From: Polynucleobacter kasalickyi
GTDB taxonomy: Bacteria > Pseudomonadota > Gammaproteobacteria > Burkholderiales > Burkholderiaceae
Direction of reading: 5' to 3'
Assembly (NCBI RefSeq): GCF_900176405.1
Contig: NZ_FWXJ01000007.1
Coordinates: 1-64,000, forward strand
Length of the DNA stretch: 64,000 bases
Made by a program: the position numbers and the translations under genes. The notes below the pieces were generated by a model. That model was given only the letters and a program-made list of their open reading frames with translations, did no database searches and was not told where the DNA came from. Positions 1-8,495 of the stretch are shown one piece after another; the stretch's first letter is position 1; each line of letters starts with the position of its first letter.

Positions 1-551
1 ATGTTCATTACCATACTTATATGGGGTTGTTGTGCGATCTCATAGGAGATAATTTCTTGGTTATAAAGGTCGAGGATAGGTGAGAGGTAAACCTTTTCGC
101 CTTTAATATTGAACTCGGTGACGTCCGTCACCCACTTCTGGTGAGGTCTCTTGGCTTCAAAGTCGCGATTGAGCAGGTTTGGCGCTGCTTTACCGACTAC
201 TCCCTTGTAGGATTGATAACGCTTCGGTCGAACCAGAGATTTAAGCCCCATCTGTACCATTAATTTTTGTACCGTCTTAGGGTTTAAGTGGCAGTTCTGG
301 TGACCTAGCTCGTCCTTCACACGTCGGTATCCATAGCGCCCCTTATGTTGATCGAAGATGGTCCTGATCTTCTGCTTCGCATCCTGGTAGACCTCGGGAT
401 TACTACTGGCTTTAAGCCAGTAGTAATAAACACTCCTAGGTAAATGCGCTACTTCTAATAAGATGGTTAATGGGTAGTCTTGCCTTAGCTCAGTAATTAC
501 TTGGACTTGGTCTTGTTTGCCAATACCTTTTGCTGAGCTAAGGCTTCTAGC
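1..551 (-). CDS. IS3-type transposase OrfB, catalytic part (cut by window edge)
   Basis: Reading the minus strand in the frame that follows a -1 slip at 551-557 gives an open frame to the window edge. It contains the IS3 HTH_21-like stretch (HKGRYGYRRVKDEL), then the start of the rve integrase core with the first catalytic aspartate in WVTDVTEFN and the second in ILDLYNQEIISYEI. The final glutamate lies outside the window. It would be made as an OrfAB fusion by ribosomal frameshifting and would catalyse cut-and-paste or copy-out transposition. No stop codon interrupts the visible part, so it may be active. Confidence 0.85.
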
Positions 552-1021
552 TTTTTTAGATAGGCGTTCTCCACTTCCACGTAATGAACTCTTTGCAGTA
601 ATTCTTCATGGGAGAGTTCATTGATTGGCTTCTTGAGAAGAGTTTGGATATCCTTGGAGGTTCGTTTCACAGGTCGTCGTCCTTTCGGCTTAGGCTCAAG
701 AGTAGTTTCACCACCTTGATTGTAAAGCCGTAGCCAAACTCCTATCAAGCTAGGTGACGGTATATTAAAGTAAGCAGAAGTTTGTTGGTTAGACCAAGAG
801 TTTTCCAAATGCTTTTTAAGAACATTCAACTTCAATTCAACACTGTAATTGGTATGACGCTTGGCTAGACCTTCAGTTCCATGCTGTTCATATAGCTTGA
901 CCCAGTTGCCTATATGACGATGATGAACGCCATGTATATGACCTAAAGCCTTATAACCAACTTTTCCCTCTAAATATTGTTGAACAATCTTTAATTTAAA
1001 CTCAGATGAATACTTTGTCAT
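497..1021 (-). CDS. IS3-type transposase OrfA (helix-turn-helix protein)
   Basis: About 174 residues if started at the ATG at 1021 (MTKYSSEFKLKIVQQYLEG). A longer reading from 1057 would begin inside the terminal inverted repeat and is less likely. Two helix-turn-helix units lie near residues 5-50 and 60-105 (YKALGHIHGVHHRHIGNWVK and SAYFNIPSPSLIGVWLRLY). A charged C-terminal helix (NELSHEELLQRVHYVEVENA) resembles the leucine-zipper region of IS150 OrfA. The protein would bind the IS ends and repress or assist OrfAB. Its 3' end overlaps the orfB frame, as expected for this family. Confidence 0.85.
   Translation of the reverse strand: MTKYSSEFKLKIVQQYLEGKVGYKALGHIHGVHHRHIGNWVKLYEQHGTEGLAKRHTNYSVELKLNVLKKHLENSWSNQQTSAYFNIPSPSLIGVWLRLYNQGGETTLEPKPKGRRPVKRTSKDIQTLLKKPINELSHEELLQRVHYVEVENAYLKKLEALAQQKVLANKTKSK
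551..557 (-). other. A AAA AAG slippery heptamer for -1 frameshifting orfA to orfB
   Basis: On the minus strand the orfA codons CTA AAA AAG contain A AAA AAG in the correct phase. A -1 slip leads straight into the orfB frame, giving ARSLSSAKGIGKQDQVQVI and onward. The same heptamer is the known shift site of IS150 and many other IS3 members. Confidence 0.85.
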
Positions 1022-1030
1022 AAAACTAAA

Positions 1031-1067
1031 CCCCCAGAAGTTAGACATTTCGTCCAACTTTTGGGGG
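1031..1067 (-). repeat. Imperfect inverted repeat at the IS end, ahead of orfA
   Basis: The 16-nt arms at 1031-1046 and 1052-1067 match with two mismatches around a 5-nt loop. The outer arm is the IS terminal repeat. On a transcript entering from rlmD this hairpin would form about 10 nt before the orfA ATG. Hairpins in this position are known in other IS to shut off translation from read-through mRNA; that role is inferred here. Confidence 0.6.
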
Positions 1068-1091
1068 TCAGTTCATTCAAGGCAGTTTTTT

Positions 1092-2492
1092 TTACGCTCG
1101 CTCAAATACAGCGATTGATTCAACGTGTGAGGTATGAGGAAACATATTCATAATTCCAGCCTGCAATAATTGATATCCGGTCTGATGCACCAATACCTCA
1201 GCATCTCGTGCCAGCGTGGCTGGATTGCAAGAAACATAAACAATTCTTTTTGGCAAAAATTGATGATCATTTGCATCGAGTGACTTACCCAACTCGGCCA
1301 AAGCATTCACTAAAGTAAAAGCGCCATCTCTTGGCGGGTCAATCAACCATTTACTGGCGAGCCCCCAAGACTTTATGGTGTTTGTGGTTACATCAAATAA
1401 GTTAGCCTCTAACCAATCTGTATTATGGTCAACCTGGTTTATCAGGGCATTATTTTTAGCTCTTTCAAATAACTGATGACTGCCCTCGATACCCAAAACT
1501 TGATGCGCTTTTTTAGCAATCGCTAGGGTGAAATTACCAATCCCACAAAATAGATCTAAGATGCGATCCTTTGGATCAATCACCAAGAGCTCAATGGCCT
1601 TTTTTACCATCACCTGATTCATCGCATGATTCACCTGCGTAAAATCGGTGGGATGATAGTGTAATTTCAAGCCAAATTCAGGAATGGTGTAAAACAATTC
1701 ACCTTCAATTGGATAAAAAGGTTTGGTAGTTTCGACCCCTTGCGCTTGGGTCCAAATCCACAAACCATGCTGATCAGAGAACTTTTTGAGAAGTTCTTCA
1801 TCAGTTTCCGTGAAAGGCAATAAGTGCCTAATCACCATCACGGATTTACGCGAAATTGATGCATCACCTCGGGATAATTCAATTTGTGGGATTCGGTCAC
1901 GAATGGACAACTCCATCACTAACTCACGAAGCGGGACAAGTAAATCCGACCATTCGCTTGGTAGGATTTCGCAGGAGGTCATATCAGACACATAGCGATT
2001 CTGTGGCTCGTGAAACCCGACAAGTACCGTCCCCTTTTTGATTGAGCGATTCACAACGCTCAGCCGAGTACGATGTCGATAGCCCCAATCAGAACTTACA
2101 ATCGGACGCATGATTAATTGGGGAGTAACCCGACCGATAAGTCGCAAGTTATCCTCAAGAGCTCTTTGTTTAATTGCAATTTGAGTCCTAGAGTCAATAT
2201 GCTGCATGGTGCAACCACCACAATTTCCGTACCATTCGCACCGTGGTTTGATTCTAGAAAAAGACTCTGATTGAATGCTGTTAATCTTCCCTTTTTGAAA
2301 TCGGCTTTTATCCTGAGTAATCGCGTAAGTAACCTTCTCTCCGATCATCGCCCCATTAATAAAAACAACTTTTCCGGGAGCGTGTGGATCATCCTCAGGC
2401 AGTCGACCAATCCCATTCGCCTCTAAATCAATCGCATAAATTTCAACGGATTTTTTTTGTCCAAGCAATGGACTAATAGATTTTTTTCTCAA
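1092..2492 (-). CDS. rlmD: 23S rRNA (uracil-1939-C5)-methyltransferase RlmD
   Basis: Transfers a methyl group from SAM to C5 of U1939 of 23S rRNA. At 466 residues the length is typical. It has an N-terminal TRAM-like beta domain, then Fe-S ligands C85, C91 and C94 (CEWYGNCGGC) with a fourth at C174. The SAM loop is DLFCGIGNF (about 313-321), the nucleophile is C422 in VYVSCNPATLARD, and the general base is E458 near the C-terminus. The start is a TTG whose bases overlap the stop of the upstream exonuclease gene by 4 nt (TTGA), pointing to translational coupling; an in-frame stop just upstream rules out a longer start. It is the last gene of the surE operon and an IS begins 17 bp behind it. 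Confidence 0.95.
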   Translation of the reverse strand: MRKKSISPLLGQKKSVEIYAIDLEANGIGRLPEDDPHAPGKVVFINGAMIGEKVTYAITQDKSRFQKGKINSIQSESFSRIKPRCEWYGNCGGCTMQHIDSRTQIAIKQRALEDNLRLIGRVTPQLIMRPIVSSDWGYRHRTRLSVVNRSIKKGTVLVGFHEPQNRYVSDMTSCEILPSEWSDLLVPLRELVMELSIRDRIPQIELSRGDASISRKSVMVIRHLLPFTETDEELLKKFSDQHGLWIWTQAQGVETTKPFYPIEGELFYTIPEFGLKLHYHPTDFTQVNHAMNQVMVKKAIELLVIDPKDRILDLFCGIGNFTLAIAKKAHQVLGIEGSHQLFERAKNNALINQVDHNTDWLEANLFDVTTNTIKSWGLASKWLIDPPRDGAFTLVNALAELGKSLDANDHQFLPKRIVYVSCNPATLARDAEVLVHQTGYQLLQAGIMNMFPHTSHVESIAVFERA

Positions 2493-3313
2493 GATACATC
2501 ATTCATAAAACCAGATAAGTACTCATGCCAATGGCTACCATCTGGTTTATTAGCCTCTTGCAATAAATTTTTCTTCACAAACTCAACTTCTAATTCGTAC
2601 TCCTCTTTCGAGAAGGCTCCTCTTAAAAGCTGAAATCGACAATACATTAAATAGGTATTTGCAACATCGGTTTCACAATACCTTCGAATATCTAACAGTT
2701 TTCCGTCTAAGTAAGCGGGCCAAACCTGTGAGCCATCCATCCCCATCTTGCCAGGGAATCCACAAAGTTTTGCTAAAGAGTCGAGTGGCGCGTTTGCTTT
2801 TGATTGATAAAAAGCGAGTAAATCCATCAAATCTAAATGTCGTAAATGGTATCTGGCAATATAGTTATTATATTTAAACTCACGAGCATCATAGTCCTGA
2901 CTCTCGCCCATTTCCCAAAACCTTGAGGCTGTCACCTGATGAACCAACGCTCTATAGTTCAAAACAGGTAAGTCAAAACCCGAACCATTCCATGAAACTA
3001 ATTGAGGGGTATGACGATCAATTAATTGATAAAACTCTTGAATAATATCTCCCTCAGTACTATCAATCTTACCAATCGTCCCAACTTTAAATTGCGGAGT
3101 GCCATCCTTCCTCGTACGACGAATAACGCAAGAAATAGCGACAATTTTTTGTAGATAAAGCGGGAAAAAGTCATTTTGCCCCTTCTCTAAACGCGCCTGT
3201 TTTGCTAATTCAACGACCTGTTCATCTGATATTTGTGAATCATAATCACCCAGTCGACGAAGCCCCGTAGCATCTGGAATCGTTTCGATATCAAAAACAA
3301 GAACTGTCTTCAT
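2489..3313 (-). CDS. Predicted PolB-like 3'-5' exonuclease (DEDDy fold)
   Basis: A 274-residue protein with the three Exo motifs of the DnaQ/RNase T superfamily: D8 and E10 in FDIETIPD, D114 in SWNGSGFDLPVL, and Y212 to D216 in YCETD. This makes it a DEDDy-type nuclease, matching the family described as related to the exonuclease domain of DNA polymerase B. No polymerase domain is attached. Whether the substrate is DNA or RNA cannot be told from sequence. It lies 8 bp behind the NlpD-like gene and overlaps rlmD by 4 nt, so it is probably co-expressed with both. The neighbouring rRNA-modification gene could hint at an RNA role, but that is speculation. Confidence 0.85.
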   Translation of the reverse strand: MKTVLVFDIETIPDATGLRRLGDYDSQISDEQVVELAKQARLEKGQNDFFPLYLQKIVAISCVIRRTRKDGTPQFKVGTIGKIDSTEGDIIQEFYQLIDRHTPQLVSWNGSGFDLPVLNYRALVHQVTASRFWEMGESQDYDAREFKYNNYIARYHLRHLDLMDLLAFYQSKANAPLDSLAKLCGFPGKMGMDGSQVWPAYLDGKLLDIRRYCETDVANTYLMYCRFQLLRGAFSKEEYELEVEFVKKNLLQEANKPDGSHWHEYLSGFMNDVS

Positions 3314-3321
3314 TGCTTTGA

Positions 3322-4029
3322 TTAGTTCTCAGAAAAATAACTACTTGGATCAATCGGCTTGCTGTTTTTTCTTAATTCAAAATGCAGCTTCACTTTATCT
3401 GACTCTGAGTTGCCCATTTCTGCGATTTTTTGACCACGCTTGACCGTATCACCCTCTTTCACAAGAAGCGTTTTATTGTTGGCGTAAACGGTTACAAAGC
3501 TATTGCTATGGTTCAGAATAATTAAATTACCGTAAGTCCTCAGATTGCTTCCTGAATAAATCACCTTACCATCTGCTGCTGCAAGAATGGGATCGCCGAG
3601 CTTACCTGAAAACTCAATGCCTTTATTCGTCACTTCATTAAAGTTCGTGATGATAGGTGCGTTACTCGGCTTTAATAATTTAAAACCACTTTCCAAAGTA
3701 CTAGCCACTTTTGAAGGCTCTACTTTAGGTTCTGGTTTAGCAATTTCTTTCGGATTGTTTTTCTGAACCATCGGTCTAGGCGTTGGGACCGGATTCACTT
3801 TAGCCGTATTTGGATTTGAATTGATTGAATTCGAACGACTAGGAAGCTCTTTGGTACTACTCAAACTACCGTTTCGTTCAGAAATTGGGGCCGGTTTACT
3901 GGCAGAGCATCCAACGAGATAAATTGATAAAAATAAAACGACCACCAAGGAGAATGATTCCAACCTTAGGTTGGAAGATATTTTTTGATTGTTGCATGGA
4001 TAATTTAATAAGGTTTCATCACTTATCAT
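3322..4029 (-). CDS. nlpD: NlpD-like lipoprotein with degenerate M23 (LytM) domain
   Basis: The N-terminus has a hydrophobic segment ending in a lipobox (IYLVGC, acceptor C41), then a Ser/Pro/Asn-rich linker and an M23 domain over about residues 130-235. Two zinc ligands and one catalytic histidine of active M23 peptidases appear replaced: KGIEFSG where H..GID is expected, and YANN for YAH. Only LHFEL keeps its histidine. This fits NlpD and EnvC, which activate amidases rather than cleave peptidoglycan. Unlike E. coli NlpD, no LysM domain is seen in the linker. The ATG overlaps the pcm stop (TGATG). The signal region is unusually long at 40 residues, so the true start may be internal. Position behind surE-pcm supports the name. 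Confidence 0.8.
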   Translation of the reverse strand: MISDETLLNYPCNNQKISSNLRLESFSLVVVLFLSIYLVGCSASKPAPISERNGSLSSTKELPSRSNSINSNPNTAKVNPVPTPRPMVQKNNPKEIAKPEPKVEPSKVASTLESGFKLLKPSNAPIITNFNEVTNKGIEFSGKLGDPILAAADGKVIYSGSNLRTYGNLIILNHSNSFVTVYANNKTLLVKEGDTVKRGQKIAEMGNSESDKVKLHFELRKNSKPIDPSSYFSEN

Positions 4030-4709
4030 CAGATAGTTCCTGACTGTAAAGGCACAAAAAATACTTCATCCATGGTGGTTCTTTGATAACGCATTGAACT
4101 TAATCGCTCAATTAATAGTAATTGCTGCTGAGTATCACTTTTGGCTACAGGAGCAATTAATTTGCCGCCTATGGCTAGCTGCTCAAGAAGAGGATCCGGA
4201 ATCCCTAAACCAGCAGCTGCAAGAATGATGCCATCAAACGGTGCTGCCTGTGGAATGCCTTTAATGCCATCATCAAAAATCAACCTTAAATTAGAAATTC
4301 TAAAAGGTCGTAAATTCGCTCTGGCAATGTCATGCAAGGAACGAATTCTTTCTACCGAATACACTTCTTCAGATAACAAACTGAGAACAGCAGCCTGATA
4401 GCCACAACCCGTTCCAACCTCTAAAACTCGTCCCATTTTCTTTTGTTTTTGCATTAAGGCTTGAATCATTTTTGCAACAACTGAAGGCTTTGAAATAGTT
4501 TGTTCCCTACCAATCGGTAAAGAGGAGTCCTCGTAAGCTTGCGATTCAAGCGCTGGTTCAACAAAAGCATGCCTTGGAACAGTTGCCATTGCTTGCAACA
4601 CTTCATGATGGGTAATACCCGACATGGCTAGTCGCTGTGCCATGGATCTTCTTGCTGCATCTAAATCTGTCCAATCTTGTTTCACCACAATTTCTATCCC
4701 TGATTCCAT
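4029..4709 (-). CDS. pcm: Protein-L-isoaspartate O-methyltransferase
   Basis: Repairs age-damaged proteins by methylating L-isoaspartyl residues with SAM. The 226 residues include the family's SAM loop [16 protein letters not shown] (95-110) and the segment [15 protein letters not shown] near residue 68. The gene overlaps the end of surE by 16 bp and its stop overlaps the nlpD start, so the three genes are tightly coupled. The conserved body begins near [15 protein letters not shown], so the true start may lie a few codons into the reading given. Confidence 0.95.
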   Translation of the reverse strand: MESGIEIVVKQDWTDLDAARRSMAQRLAMSGITHHEVLQAMATVPRHAFVEPALESQAYEDSSLPIGREQTISKPSVVAKMIQALMQKQKKMGRVLEVGTGCGYQAAVLSLLSEEVYSVERIRSLHDIARANLRPFRISNLRLIFDDGIKGIPQAAPFDGIILAAAGLGIPDPLLEQLAIGGKLIAPVAKSDTQQQLLLIERLSSMRYQRTTMDEVFFVPLQSGTI

Positions 4710-5470
4710 GAAGATTGCATCATTTTCAAACGTCTCTCTTCATCCGATAAATTCAATTGAAGCGGTGTAATTGAAACATAACCTTGATTGATAGCATGAA
4801 AATCGGTGCCGTCGGATGAATCCTTAGCTTCACCAGCAGCCCCAATCCAATAAATCTTATCGCCACGAGGACTATTTTGCTCAATGACTGGCTGTGAAGG
4901 ATGACGATTACCTAATTTGGTGACTCTCCAGCCCTTAAATTGTTCATAAGATAGATTAGGGAGATTTACATTCAATAAAGGAGCATGTTGAGTGTGCTCG
5001 TTTTTTAAACCGGATGCAATCGCATGTGCAACGATATCGCGAGCTACCTGAGCTGCATCCTCAATTTTTGACCAACCCCGGTCTATTTGAGAAAAGGCAA
5101 TCCCCGGGACACCAAACATTACTCCTTCAATGGCGGCAGCAACTGTTCCAGAATACAAAACATCTTCGCCCATATTTTCGCCCTGATTGATACCTGAAAT
5201 AACGAAATCTGGCTTTTCAGGTAAAAACCCCGTTAAAGCAATATGAACGCAATCCGTGGGGGTTCCATTAACGAAGATAAATCCATCACGCTCGCCACCA
5301 GCGACCCGATGAACGGACAATGGTCTGGACAGAGTAAGGGAGTTAGAAGCGCCACTGTGATTCTGCTCAGGAGCGATCACTGTTACTTTACCGAGTGAGC
5401 GCATAGCTTTCACTAAAGCAAGTAAACCGGGAGCTAGATAGCCGTCATCATTCGAAACTAGTAAGTGCAT
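4694..5470 (-). CDS. surE: 5'-nucleotidase/3'-nucleotidase SurE
   Basis: Survival protein that dephosphorylates nucleoside monophosphates and is metal-dependent. The metal ligands are in place: D8 and D9 ([10 protein letters not shown]), S39 (EQNHSGASN) and N95 ([10 protein letters not shown]). At 258 residues it has the usual length. It is the first gene of the minus-strand operon surE-pcm-nlpD-exonuclease-rlmD; the 129 bp upstream of it are AT-rich and should hold the promoter. Confidence 0.96.
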   Translation of the reverse strand: MHLLVSNDDGYLAPGLLALVKAMRSLGKVTVIAPEQNHSGASNSLTLSRPLSVHRVAGGERDGFIFVNGTPTDCVHIALTGFLPEKPDFVISGINQGENMGEDVLYSGTVAAAIEGVMFGVPGIAFSQIDRGWSKIEDAAQVARDIVAHAIASGLKNEHTQHAPLLNVNLPNLSYEQFKGWRVTKLGNRHPSQPVIEQNSPRGDKIYWIGAAGEAKDSSDGTDFHAINQGYVSITPLQLNLSDEERRLKMMQSSWNQG

Positions 5471-5599
5471 ATGACTATTATCAACTAAAGTTAAGGTTTT
5501 ATAAATAAAATGAATTATTTTCTTGGGGGTATTTTTTACTGAAATTACAGCTTAATAATCTTTTGATACTTTAAATACAATCTTTGGAGCAAAGTTCCT

Positions 5600-6241
5600 T
5601 TAGCTACCCAAAGGTCGTCTATCCATCATCGCTCTAGCTAAAGTGCCTGCATCAACATACTCAAGTTCACCGCCGACCGGAATTCCCCTGGCTATACGAG
5701 AAATAGAGATTCCTTTTGACTTTAAAACCTCACCTAAAAAATGAGCTGTTGCCTCACCTTCACTAGTAAAGTTGGTTGCAAGAATCACTTCTGAAACCGC
5801 TTCTCGGCCATCTGTTGGCGTTAAAAATATTCGATTCATTAAGACATCAAAGCCAAGCTCTTTAGGTCCTTGTCCCTCCATTGGCGACAAACGCCCCATC
5901 AGAACATAGTAAAGACCTTTAAAAGATAATGTTTGCTCTACCATCAATTGATCGGAGGGGGTTTCTACAATGCACAGAATTTTTGAATCTCTACGATCAT
6001 CAGAGCAAGTCTTACATAGATCAATTTCAGAAAAAGAATTACACATCCTACAATGGCCAATGTGATTCACTGCAAACTGGAGTGTTTCACCTAGTACCTG
6101 AGCACCCGCTCTGTCATGTTGCAATAAATAATAGGCCATTCTTTGTGCAGATTTTGGCCCAATCCCAGGAAGGATTTTTAGGGCAGAAATTAATCGCCCT
6201 AAAGCATCTTGCTGAACTTCCTCCTGAAATTTCTTATTCAT
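5600..6241 (-). CDS. recR: Recombination mediator RecR
   Basis: RecFOR-pathway protein that loads RecA onto SSB-coated gaps. It shows the N-terminal helix-hairpin-helix ([13 protein letters not shown]), a zinc finger of four cysteines (CRMC and CKTC, about residues 64-79), and the Toprim core ([11 protein letters not shown] to GRLSPMEG). I start it at the ATG at 6241, which overlaps the ybaB stop in TGATG; an upstream TTG at 6244 is also possible. Coupling to ybaB and dnaX is the conserved order in many bacteria. Confidence 0.95.
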   Translation of the reverse strand: MNKKFQEEVQQDALGRLISALKILPGIGPKSAQRMAYYLLQHDRAGAQVLGETLQFAVNHIGHCRMCNSFSEIDLCKTCSDDRRDSKILCIVETPSDQLMVEQTLSFKGLYYVLMGRLSPMEGQGPKELGFDVLMNRIFLTPTDGREAVSEVILATNFTSEGEATAHFLGEVLKSKGISISRIARGIPVGGELEYVDAGTLARAMMDRRPLGS

Positions 6242-6564
6242 CAAAATGGTAGTTTGAAACCTGGAGGCATCGGCATGCCAGCAGTTGCGCCAGACATCCT
6301 AGTTTCAGCAGCTAGTTCTACATGCTTGTGAGCATCTGTCAAAGCGGTTACTAAGAGGTCTTCTAGCATTTCACGATCATCCATTGCGCTTGGATCAATT
6401 TCTACCCGCTTTACTAGATGTTTGCCTGACAAGGTAACTTTCACAAGTCCGCCAGCGGCTTGCCCAACGATTTCTAGATTGCTCAATTCTTCTTGAGCTT
6501 TTTTCATTTTTTCTTGCATTTGCTGGGCTTGTTTCATCAATCCAGCAATTTGACCTTTCATCAT
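6241..6564 (-). CDS. ybaB: Nucleoid-associated protein YbaB/EbfC
   Basis: A small DNA-binding protein that forms dimers on the nucleoid. The sequence [22 protein letters not shown] begins an amphipathic helix typical of the family, followed by a beta region ([19 protein letters not shown]) and a proline- and glycine-rich tail. A TTG further out at 6579 would add five residues. I prefer the ATG at 6564 because GAGGAAAG lies 5 nt before it. The gene sits between dnaX and recR, with its stop overlapping the recR start. Confidence 0.93.
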   Translation of the reverse strand: MMKGQIAGLMKQAQQMQEKMKKAQEELSNLEIVGQAAGGLVKVTLSGKHLVKRVEIDPSAMDDREMLEDLLVTALTDAHKHVELAAETRMSGATAGMPMPPGFKLPF

Positions 6565-6596
6565 CGTTTCTTTCCTCAATAAGTTATTTTGAAATC

Positions 6597-8315
6597 TTAG
6601 TTATTTTCTCTCAAAGGTCGGATGGAACCTTCAATGACTTTTACACCAATAATATTTTGCAATTCCTGAATGTAGGGATCTTTTACAACAGAGGCTTCTA
6701 CCACCAATTGCTCATTAGCTTGCATTTTAGCTTCTAACTTTGCCACTGTGTGCTCTGATTCGCCAACATCGACCTTAATTCTTACCGTTCGATTCAAATG
6801 TTGTTCCAAGGCTTCGGTCAACTTCTCAACTGAAAACGGCGTAGCGAGTTGAGGTAACTCGCTAGTTAAATGTAGATTAATGAAGCCACCCTGTTCTACC
6901 CATGACTTTAAAGCTGTCTGAAGCGCAAATTGTCCAACTAAACCTTTTAATGGCAATTTTTTCACTAAGTTTTGCCACTCGGCTGGATTCATATTGCCAG
7001 AGCTTGATGTTGGAGTAGTTTCCTCAGTTACTTTAGTTTGCGTTAAAGTTTTTTTTTCAGGCTCTGCAATCACAGGCTTGGCAGCACTTGACTGAGCCAT
7101 TAATGTACTTTTCGCCGTCAATACTCTTGGTGGCACTGATGGTGATGGCGCTGAATTGTTGGATCCTTCATCAATTTTAAAAGCCAACATCCTTAATAAG
7201 GCCATTAAAAAGCCAACCTCTTCCTCGGGTGCCATTTGTAGATCTGCTCGACTAGTAATAGCAATTTGATAAAGAAGCTGTACTTCTTCTTTACTAAAAC
7301 TGCTTGCCATTTTCTCCACTGCCTCTGCCTCCGGCCACTCTTGTAAGATAGAGTTTGGGATTAATTGTGCCATTGCGACTTTTTGTAACAGAGAGGCTAA
7401 ATCCTGTAAAGCAATCGAAAATGACATGCTCATGGTTGCCATTTCCCTAGAAATATCAACTAATTCCTGTCCGTGATGAGAAGCTAGTGCATCTAATATA
7501 CGAATTAAATATGCATCATCGAGTGAACCCAGCATATTACGCACTAATTCTTCAGTAATTTCTCCGGAGGTGTAAGCAATTGCCTGATCAGTTAAAGAAA
7601 GAGCGTCCCGCATAGAACCTCTTGCTGACTTTGCAATAATGCGCAGTGCCTTAGCATCTGCATTAATTTGTTCTTTACCTAAAATATCTTGTAAATGCTC
7701 CACAATAACTGGAGAAGGCATTTGCTTTAAATTAAATTGCAGGCAGCGCGAAAGGACTGTCACTGGAATCTTTTGTGGATCCGTGGTCGCTAAAATAAAT
7801 TTAAGGTGCGGTGGCGGTTCCTCTAATGTTTTTAGCATTGAGTTAAAAGCATGATTGGTCAGCATGTGCACTTCATCAATCATGAAGACCTTAAAGCGAC
7901 CACTAGTGGGCCCATAAATGGACCGTTCCAATAATGCCGCCATATCATCAACACCCCGGTTACTTGCGGCATCCATCTCAATGTAGTCAACAAATCGACC
8001 AGCATCAATTTCTTGACAGACATAGCATGTTCCACAGGGCTTTGAGGTGGGTGCAAGCACTGGATGTTCTTGTGATCCAACACAGTTCAATGATTTTGCA
8101 AGAATTCGTGAAATCGTAGTTTTACCTACGCCCCTTGTTCCTGTAAACAACCAAGCATGATGTAAGCGATTTTGATCCAAGGCATGAGTTAGGGCTTTGA
8201 CCACATGATCTTGGCCAACTAAGGTGCTAAAGTCACGCGGACGCCATTTTCTGGCGAGTGCTAAACCTGCTGGAGCAGCAGAAGATGGGGTTTCGAATAA
8301 ATTAAAATCAGACAT
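6597..8315 (-). CDS. dnaX: DNA polymerase III subunit gamma/tau
   Basis: Clamp-loader ATPase. Domains in order: AAA+ core with Walker A GTRGVGKTT (59-67), a zinc module with C78, C94, C97 and C100, Walker B DEVH (147-150), the sensor/arginine-finger SRC motif (189-191), the lid and oligomerisation domain to about residue 370, a Ser/Pro/Thr-rich linker, then a tau-type C-terminal domain (from about 445) for the polymerase and DnaB contacts. At 572 residues it is a tau-length protein. A run of nine A in codons 420-423 could give a gamma-length product (separate entry). Dimerises around tau in the replisome. Confidence 0.96.
   Translation of the reverse strand: MSDFNLFETPSSAAPAGLALARKWRPRDFSTLVGQDHVVKALTHALDQNRLHHAWLFTGTRGVGKTTISRILAKSLNCVGSQEHPVLAPTSKPCGTCYVCQEIDAGRFVDYIEMDAASNRGVDDMAALLERSIYGPTSGRFKVFMIDEVHMLTNHAFNSMLKTLEEPPPHLKFILATTDPQKIPVTVLSRCLQFNLKQMPSPVIVEHLQDILGKEQINADAKALRIIAKSARGSMRDALSLTDQAIAYTSGEITEELVRNMLGSLDDAYLIRILDALASHHGQELVDISREMATMSMSFSIALQDLASLLQKVAMAQLIPNSILQEWPEAEAVEKMASSFSKEEVQLLYQIAITSRADLQMAPEEEVGFLMALLRMLAFKIDEGSNNSAPSPSVPPRVLTAKSTLMAQSSAAKPVIAEPEKKTLTQTKVTEETTPTSSSGNMNPAEWQNLVKKLPLKGLVGQFALQTALKSWVEQGGFINLHLTSELPQLATPFSVEKLTEALEQHLNRTVRIKVDVGESEHTVAKLEAKMQANEQLVVEASVVKDPYIQELQNIIGVKVIEGSIRPLRENN
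7049..7057 (-). other. A9 slippery run in dnaX, candidate source of gamma subunit
   Basis: On the minus strand codons 420-423 read GAA AAA AAA ACT. A -1 slip ends at TAA after KKNFNAN (427 residues); loss of one A ends at TAA after KKL (423 residues). Both products stop just after the AAA+ part, close to the 431 residues of E. coli gamma. Thermus dnaX makes gamma by transcriptional slippage on an A9 run. Use of the site here is inferred. Confidence 0.5.
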
Positions 8316-8340
8316 ATCTCTATTCTAACAAGCAACAAGG

Positions 8341-8346
8341 TATAAT
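8341..8346 (+). promoter_or_regulatory. -10 box of the SRP RNA gene
   Basis: A perfect TATAAT ends 8 nt before the predicted 5' end of the 4.5S RNA at 8355. No good -35 is seen at the matching distance. The gene is divergent from dnaX, whose start is only 26 bp away. Confidence 0.6.
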
Positions 8347-8354
8347 TTAATTAA

Positions 8355-8450
8355 GACGGGCCTCCCCGCATATTGGCATGGCAATCTGGTCAGGTCGGGA
8401 ACGAAGCAGCCAAACCCATTCACCAGTAGTGCCGGGGGTATGGCTCGTCC
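8355..8450 (+). ncRNA. ffs: Signal recognition particle 4.5S RNA (small bacterial type)
   Basis: Scaffold for Ffh in co-translational targeting of membrane proteins. The conserved domain IV is clear: GGTCAGGTC, a GGAA tetraloop, then GAAGCAGCC, with the asymmetric loop used to bind Ffh. The outer ends pair as GACGGGCC (8355-8362) with GGCTCGTC (8442-8449), with one G-U pair. The closing pair next to the tetraloop is G-C where E. coli has C-G, which keeps the stem. About 96 nt, without an Alu domain, as in other Gram-negative bacteria. Confidence 0.95.
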
Positions 8451-8495
8451 CTTTCCACTTCCGTAATACATCATAAAATCACATTTCGGCAGCCT

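Larger units (their letters stand above)
1..1075 (-). mobile_element. IS3 family (IS150-like) insertion sequence, one end only
   Basis: The element holds orfA and the start of a DDE transposase in the -1 frame, the usual IS3 layout. Its right end reads TGAACTGACCCC inward from about 1075, similar to the TG-starting termini of IS150-type elements. The other end lies outside the window, so completeness and target duplication cannot be judged. It sits 17 bp behind the rlmD stop codon in the same orientation, so transcription of the surE-rlmD operon would run into it. Confidence 0.88.

Noticed and set aside
5929..6252. Plus-strand open frame of 107 codons opposite recR
   Set aside because: Antisense to the zinc finger and Toprim region of RecR; no family motif.
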